Source of the DNA: an uncultured Clostridia bacterium
Lineage (GTDB): Bacteria > Bacillota > Clostridia > Oscillospirales > Ruminococcaceae
DNA: 17,907 nucleotides
Direction: 5' to 3'
NCBI GenBank assembly: GCA_937893735.1
Contig: CALBGD010000103.1
Span: forward strand, 1 to 17,907
Shown here piece after piece: positions 14,471-17,907 of the stretch. Position 1 is the first letter of the stretch. Every line of letters starts with the position of its first letter. A model generated the notes under the pieces. It did no database searches. It was not told the DNA's origin and saw nothing but the letters and a program-made list of their open reading frames with translations. Made by a program: the position numbers and the translations under genes.

Positions 14471-15748
14471 TCAGATTTCTCCGTTCATTTCGCCGGGTAC
14501 GCCGCCTATGACGACCTTTGTTCCGTTGAACACAGGCACCGCCGAGCCGGGAGCCGTTTCCTTCTCCTGACCGTTCGGGAGGGTGCTCTGCCACGGGCTT
14601 TCCGACAGGTTTTTCAGCCCGAACAGCCCCGGATTCAGCTTGTTGCGGACTACCTCTCCGATGAGGTCAGCGTTCTCGTCAAACAGCTTCGCGCCGTCAA
14701 ACAGCAGAACCCTCTGCCTGCCGAGGTGGAGCGCCAGCGGCGGCTGATAGTGATTCCCGCAGGGGCAGACTACCTTTCCGTCAGGGTCGCGCTCGCAGCC
14801 GGAGATAAATCCCTGCATTCCGCAGGTGCAAGCGGTGATGTCGCCGCGCATACGCACCAGCAGGTCGAGCCACTGCTTTTCTATCAGGCGCTTTTCCGGC
14901 TGGAAAAGCCCCGCCGTAAAGGACTGCGTGAACGCCTCGCGGATATAATCCGGCATTATGCGCCAGAATTTGATGATGTTGTTGTGGACTCCGCGCACCG
15001 GGCGGTTGGAGTCGTCCTCCGGGTCGTACACGAATTTCGGCTCAAAGCCGTAGTGCCTGCGCTCCGCTTCTTCGGTCAGGCAGACGCTTTTCAGCACCCG
15101 GCTGCCCTCCAGAGGGTCGCCGCGCAGCAGCAGACGGAACAGTACGACCGCAAGGGAATAGCGGTCGGTCAGCTTGTCCGGAGCCTTTTCCCCGCGGACT
15201 ATCTCAGGCGCCATATAACCGGGCTTTCCGGCAATACCGAGATGCTCGCCGTAGGGCGCGATGTTGTCGCAGTCGCATATCAGCACGTTTCCGTCAGACG
15301 GGCGAATGAAAAATCCACCGTCGTTCAGGTCCTGATAGCTCCTGCCGGAATTGTGCAGCTCCCTGAACGCTGAGGTTATCCGTATCGCCGCGTTTACCAC
15401 GGAATACAGCCCGGAGAGCTTCACCCGGGCGTTGAGCACGTCGGAAAACGGCGCGTATTCCGGCGGTATCAGCTCCATCAGGAAGCCGAATCCGTCCGCC
15501 GTGTCCGCCGTCATCATCAGCGGCATGATGAAAGCGGGGCTGGAGCTTCCCTCCTCGCACAGCCGCTGGAGGTTCTCCCGGAAAAGCTCCGGATTTTTAA
15601 GCTTGTTCGTGAAATACATCTTCAGCGCATAGTCGCGCCCCCGGTAGGAGGCGCGGTATACTGCGCCCTGACCGCCCTGACCGAGAGCCTGCGTGACCTC
15701 CGCCTCGCCGCCGAGCTCCATTGGTATCTTATCGCCGACTTTCAGCAT
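14471..15748 (-). CDS. Atypical protein kinase with zinc-binding and beta-rich C-terminus
   Basis: This is a 425-residue soluble kinase-fold protein. Visible parts are the Gly-rich loop LGQGGQGAVY (22-31), ATP lysine K43 in YALKMY, a catalytic-loop equivalent SYQDLNDGG (137-145) with D140, DFG replaced by DCD (159-161), GYMAPE (177-182) and DRYSLA (195-200). The usual Asn of the HRDxxxxN motif is Gly, and HR is replaced by YQ, so activity is uncertain. Residues ~307-330 carry C307, C309, C318, C328 and C330, a probable zinc ribbon. The last ~80 residues (GLKNLSESPW...NGTKVVIGG) look beta-rich, perhaps FHA-like. Such kinases occur in tellurium/TerY-type clusters. It overlaps the upstream TerY-C gene by one base (TGATG), with GGAGG (15758-15762) upstream. 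No transmembrane segment is visible. Confidence 0.8.
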   Translation of the reverse strand: MLKVGDKIPMELGGEAEVTQALGQGGQGAVYRASYRGRDYALKMYFTNKLKNPELFRENLQRLCEEGSSSPAFIMPLMMTADTADGFGFLMELIPPEYAPFSDVLNARVKLSGLYSVVNAAIRITSAFRELHNSGRSYQDLNDGGFFIRPSDGNVLICDCDNIAPYGEHLGIAGKPGYMAPEIVRGEKAPDKLTDRYSLAVVLFRLLLRGDPLEGSRVLKSVCLTEEAERRHYGFEPKFVYDPEDDSNRPVRGVHNNIIKFWRIMPDYIREAFTQSFTAGLFQPEKRLIEKQWLDLLVRMRGDITACTCGMQGFISGCERDPDGKVVCPCGNHYQPPLALHLGRQRVLLFDGAKLFDENADLIGEVVRNKLNPGLFGLKNLSESPWQSTLPNGQEKETAPGSAVPVFNGTKVVIGGVPGEMNGEI

Positions 15749-16098
15749 CAGAAGCCGCCTCCGGTGATGGAATCAAATTTGTCCTCTGCGGCGGTCTCAG
15801 CCTCGTTGCCGCACCACTCGCAGACCGTCTCGGATTCGCCGTTCCAGCAGGTGGTCTTGCCGCACTCCGCGCACTGGAAGAAGCCCTTTGCGCCGCAGTA
15901 CGGGCAGGAGGGGTACTCCGTGGTGATGTAGATGTTTCCGCTTATCTCGGTGTCGCCGAATTTCTCGCGCTCGGCGGTGCGCTCGTTTACCTTGAACGCC
16001 CATGTGGCGTACCAGCCGCCGTCCTCGCGCTGTTCCGTGCGAATGCCGAAAAGAGCGTGTTCGTTCTTGCATTTTGTGAGAATTACTGCTGCTTTCAT
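15748..16098 (-). CDS. Stand-alone TerY-C-like zinc-binding protein
   Basis: This is a 116-residue protein matching the TerY-C metal-binding pattern, normally found fused to the C-terminus of TerY-type vWA proteins. It begins with K-C-K-N-E-H-ALFGIR (9-20), then WYATWAFKV (29-37), GDTEISGNIYITTEYP (48-63), and cysteine pairs CPYC (65-68), CAEC (76-79), CW (84-85) and CEWC (93-96), sufficient for two zinc sites. The vWA domain is absent: the ATG has TCCTCC-type pairing (GGAGGA, 16103-16108) upstream and no vWA sequence precedes it. It lies between the Sel1 gene (24-base gap) and the kinase gene (one-base overlap), implying a joint complex. The family match is from pattern recognition and should be confirmed by profile search. 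Confidence 0.8.
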   Translation of the reverse strand: MKAAVILTKCKNEHALFGIRTEQREDGGWYATWAFKVNERTAEREKFGDTEISGNIYITTEYPSCPYCGAKGFFQCAECGKTTCWNGESETVCEWCGNEAETAAEDKFDSITGGGF

Positions 16099-16122
16099 GT
16101 TATCCTCCGAATTTATACAGCG

Positions 16123-17418
16123 TCAGCGGGCGCCCTCCAGTTTCTCGAGCACCTTTGCGGCTTCCGCATGACCGTTCTCCGCCGCAAGGCGGAAGTATTT
16201 CTTAGCCTCTGCACGGTTCTTTTCAACGCCCGTGCCTTTCAGGTACATTACCCCAAGATTGTACTGCGCGATATCCAGACCCTGCTCAGCCGCCTTTGAG
16301 AACCAGCTGTACGCCGCATAGACGTTCTTCTCAACTCCGCTGCCGAGGTACAGGCATTTGCCGTAGCTGCACTGCGCCCGGGCGTGTCCGAGCTCCGCAG
16401 CGTGGCGGTAGAACATCGCGGCTCCCTGATAGTCCTTTTCCGCGAGACAGCGCCGCGCGGACTGGTAGTCCTCCTCTCCGTCGTCGGGCTGGGGCTCCGG
16501 GGGCTCGTTTTCCTCGCGGGGAGGCTCCGGCGCGGGGTTCCCCGGGAGAAGCCTGCGCCAGCGCTCTGCAAGCTCCGGGTCTTTCTGGACGAACGTTCCC
16601 GTTTCATAGCACAGCGCCACGAAATCCACTGCGTCCTTATAGCCCGCCTTTGCGGCTTTCAGATACCACTCGAACGCCGCCGCTTCGTTGATGTCGCAGG
16701 CGATGCCCTCTGAGAGAAAATATCCGGTCATGTACTGCGCCGCAGGAACTCCGTTTTCCGCCGCCCGCAGGAACCATTCCATAGCGGAATTCACGTCCTG
16801 ATTGCCGCCGCGCCCCTCCATGAGGTAGAAACCGATGTAGTACTCAGCCTCCGGGCAGTCCTGATGCGCGGACTGCTCGAACCAGTACAGCGCCCGGTCG
16901 TAGTCCCGCAGTCTGTCGAAATGCCGCCCCAGACTGTACTGCTCGGCGCTGTCGGTGATGTTCTTGCGGCTCTCGGTCTCTGCGGCAGAGGGCGGAGCCT
17001 CTATCCGGAACGAGATATCGCAGCCAAGCGCTGCGGCAACTGCCTCGACAGCCTCGGCGGCGGTCCTGCCCTTGAGCCCTATCTCATCGCGCAGGGAGCG
17101 CACACATCTCGCTGCCGCAGCGGAGCGCACCTCGAACGGCTTTCCCTTTACCGCCCGGAGCTTCTGCGCACAGCCGTCGTAAAGTGCGACATAGCACAGC
17201 CGGCGCACGGCGCTCTCTTTCGGGAAGATGTCGGCAATGAGCGAGTCAGCGCGCCTGCGGTCGAGCAGCACATCGTCCCCGAAACGCCCGGTGAGGTAGC
17301 ACAGCACGCCCTTGATATCGCGCACCGGCTCTCCCGCCTTGGTATGGACAGTCTTGCAGTAAGGGCAGAAATCCTGCCTGCCGTCATCGAATACCCTGCC
17401 GCATTTTCCGCATACCAT
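16123..17418 (-). CDS. Zinc-ribbon protein with Sel1-like repeats
   Basis: This is a 431-residue soluble protein. The N-terminus is a zinc ribbon (CGKC 3-6, CPYC 18-21). Residues ~35-135 form an alpha-helical domain (GDDVLLDRRRADSLIADIFP, then RSLRDEIGL and AAEAVEAVAAALG) like linker domains seen in other bacterial signalling proteins, here unnamed. Sel1/TPR-like repeats follow in two blocks (about 159-290 and 315-428), with motifs A-x-x-Y-x-G-x-x-x-x-x-G and A-x-x-W/Y-F/Y-x-K-A-A, separated by an acidic Pro/Glu linker (294-317). Such repeats mediate protein-protein contacts. The ATG at 17418 has GGGAGGTG (17425-17432) six bases upstream; a longer start is rejected because it lies upstream of the promoter -10. 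It is first in the kinase operon and is a likely scaffold. Confidence 0.85.
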   Translation of the reverse strand: MVCGKCGRVFDDGRQDFCPYCKTVHTKAGEPVRDIKGVLCYLTGRFGDDVLLDRRRADSLIADIFPKESAVRRLCYVALYDGCAQKLRAVKGKPFEVRSAAAARCVRSLRDEIGLKGRTAAEAVEAVAAALGCDISFRIEAPPSAAETESRKNITDSAEQYSLGRHFDRLRDYDRALYWFEQSAHQDCPEAEYYIGFYLMEGRGGNQDVNSAMEWFLRAAENGVPAAQYMTGYFLSEGIACDINEAAAFEWYLKAAKAGYKDAVDFVALCYETGTFVQKDPELAERWRRLLPGNPAPEPPREENEPPEPQPDDGEEDYQSARRCLAEKDYQGAAMFYRHAAELGHARAQCSYGKCLYLGSGVEKNVYAAYSWFSKAAEQGLDIAQYNLGVMYLKGTGVEKNRAEAKKYFRLAAENGHAEAAKVLEKLEGAR

Positions 17419-17448
17419 GCCGTTCACCTCCCATGCATTCATAGTTAT

Positions 17449-17477
17449 ATTGTACCACAAATATCCTGCGATGTCAA
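17449..17477 (-). promoter_or_regulatory. Sigma-A-like promoter of the Sel1/TerY-C/kinase operon
   Basis: On the minus strand a perfect TTGACA (17472-17477) is 17 bases from TACAAT (17449-17454). The start would be near 17442, leaving a ~24-base leader. It lies immediately after the terminator of the preceding gene, so the operon begins here. Confidence 0.9.
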
Positions 17478-17507
17478 TTAAAAATGACCCGCAGATTTAT
17501 GCGGGTC
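17476..17507 (-). terminator. Terminator of the membrane-protein gene at the right edge
   Basis: On the minus strand GACCCGCA (17500-17507) pairs perfectly with TGCGGGTC (17486-17493) around a 6-base loop and is followed by ATTTTTAATT. It separates the edge gene from the kinase operon. Confidence 0.9.
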
Positions 17508-17516
17508 GGAAATCAT

Positions 17517-17907
17517 TCAATTTACAAAAACAACTCTTCTGTGACGGAAATACACGAAATTAACGACCATCATAACAACTCCCGCAATGATGGTGAATAT
17601 GTCTGCCGCCGATATCAGATCCCACAGCGGAAGCCCTGTCGCCAGACAAAGCCCGCAGAAATACGCCAGAGTCGCCACCAGACGAAAAAGGCACACCCCA
17701 ACATACAGCCACACCGCATTTCTGCGGAGCGCCGCCAGCCTGAACCGCGCGAACACCAGTCCTGCCCCTACCAGAAGGAACAGCACGCCTGTAACTGCGC
17801 AAAGCGGCTTCATTCCCGGGCATACGAGATACGCGAACTTCCACAGCCTGCCCATGCCGAAGCCGGTGAACAGCCTTACCGCGCCGATAAGCGAGCCAAA
17901 CGCCGCC
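17517..17907 (-). CDS. Membrane protein of unknown function (5' end outside window)
   Basis: At least 129 codons are open to the window edge. The ATG at 17855 lacks a ribosome site and the frame continues upstream without a stop, so the real start probably lies beyond base 17907. Three or more hydrophobic segments are visible (around PLCAVTGVLFLLVGAGLVFA, YVGVCLFRLVATLAYFCGLC and ADIFTIIAGVVMMVVNFVYF), with a basic C-terminus FRHRRVVFVN. It is an integral membrane protein, but no family is recognised. It ends in its own terminator and is not cotranscribed with the kinase operon. Confidence 0.72.
   Translation of the reverse strand, partial: AAFGSLIGAVRLFTGFGMGRLWKFAYLVCPGMKPLCAVTGVLFLLVGAGLVFARFRLAALRRNAVWLYVGVCLFRLVATLAYFCGLCLATGLPLWDLISAADIFTIIAGVVMMVVNFVYFRHRRVVFVN

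Noticed and set aside
12844..14511. Long plus-strand open frame (about 555 codons) opposite the MATE gene
   Set aside because: It is antisense to a clear 12-helix transporter, has low-complexity His/Arg/Tyr-rich composition and no domain, and reflects codon bias of the real gene.

Overview
The window looks like chromosome of a motile, Gram-positive Clostridia-type bacterium, probably an Oscillospiraceae/Ruminococcus relative. This is inferred from the darA-holB-ricT gene order, the flagellin, a SpoIID-family protein, strong AGGAGG-type ribosome sites and sigma-A-like promoters. No taxonomic search was possible. The DNA is moderately GC-rich. The flagellin and the solute-binding lipoprotein use a restricted codon set (GCT, GTT, AAC, TCC), as highly expressed genes do.

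Layout. 1-1456 is the 3' part of a flagellin gene, closed by an intrinsic terminator. 1553-4099 is a promoter plus the housekeeping operon darA (cyclic-di-AMP receptor), holB (DNA polymerase III delta') and ricT (RNA-processing complex subunit, here with a long disordered N-terminal tail). After ricT lies a 162-bp near-perfect palindrome with 17-bp terminal inverted repeats flanked by GTAT/GTAT (MITE-like), then a terminator. 4313-6779 (minus) is a two-gene operon: a proline/glutamate-rich protein with a C-terminal beta-sandwich-like domain, and a SpoIID-like protein with three peptidoglycan-binding repeats. Neither has a signal peptide. 6780-7078 is a divergent control region with a perfect 14-bp inverted repeat and a strong promoter. 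7079-10123 is a TrpXYZ-like ABC importer operon (lipoprotein, permease, ATPase).

10191-12154 (minus) is an Hpt phosphotransfer protein followed by a flotillin, with its own promoter. 12336-12923 (plus) is the thiamine ECF component ThiT, tail-to-tail with a MATE efflux gene (12925-14310, minus) with only one base between their stop codons. The MATE leader holds an intrinsic terminator downstream of the MATE promoter. 14471-17418 (minus) is a promoter-bounded three-gene operon: zinc-ribbon/Sel1-repeat protein, stand-alone TerY-C-like zinc protein, and an atypical protein kinase with zinc-binding and beta-rich C-terminal parts. A small membrane protein gene runs off the right edge.

The strongest candidates for something undescribed are the compact Sel1/TerY-C/kinase operon, which lacks the vWA and PP2C partners expected from tellurium-type (ter) signalling clusters, and the MITE-like palindrome. 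Next come the attenuator-like MATE leader, the antisense-overlapping ThiT/MATE pair, and the leaderless SpoIID/beta-sandwich pair.
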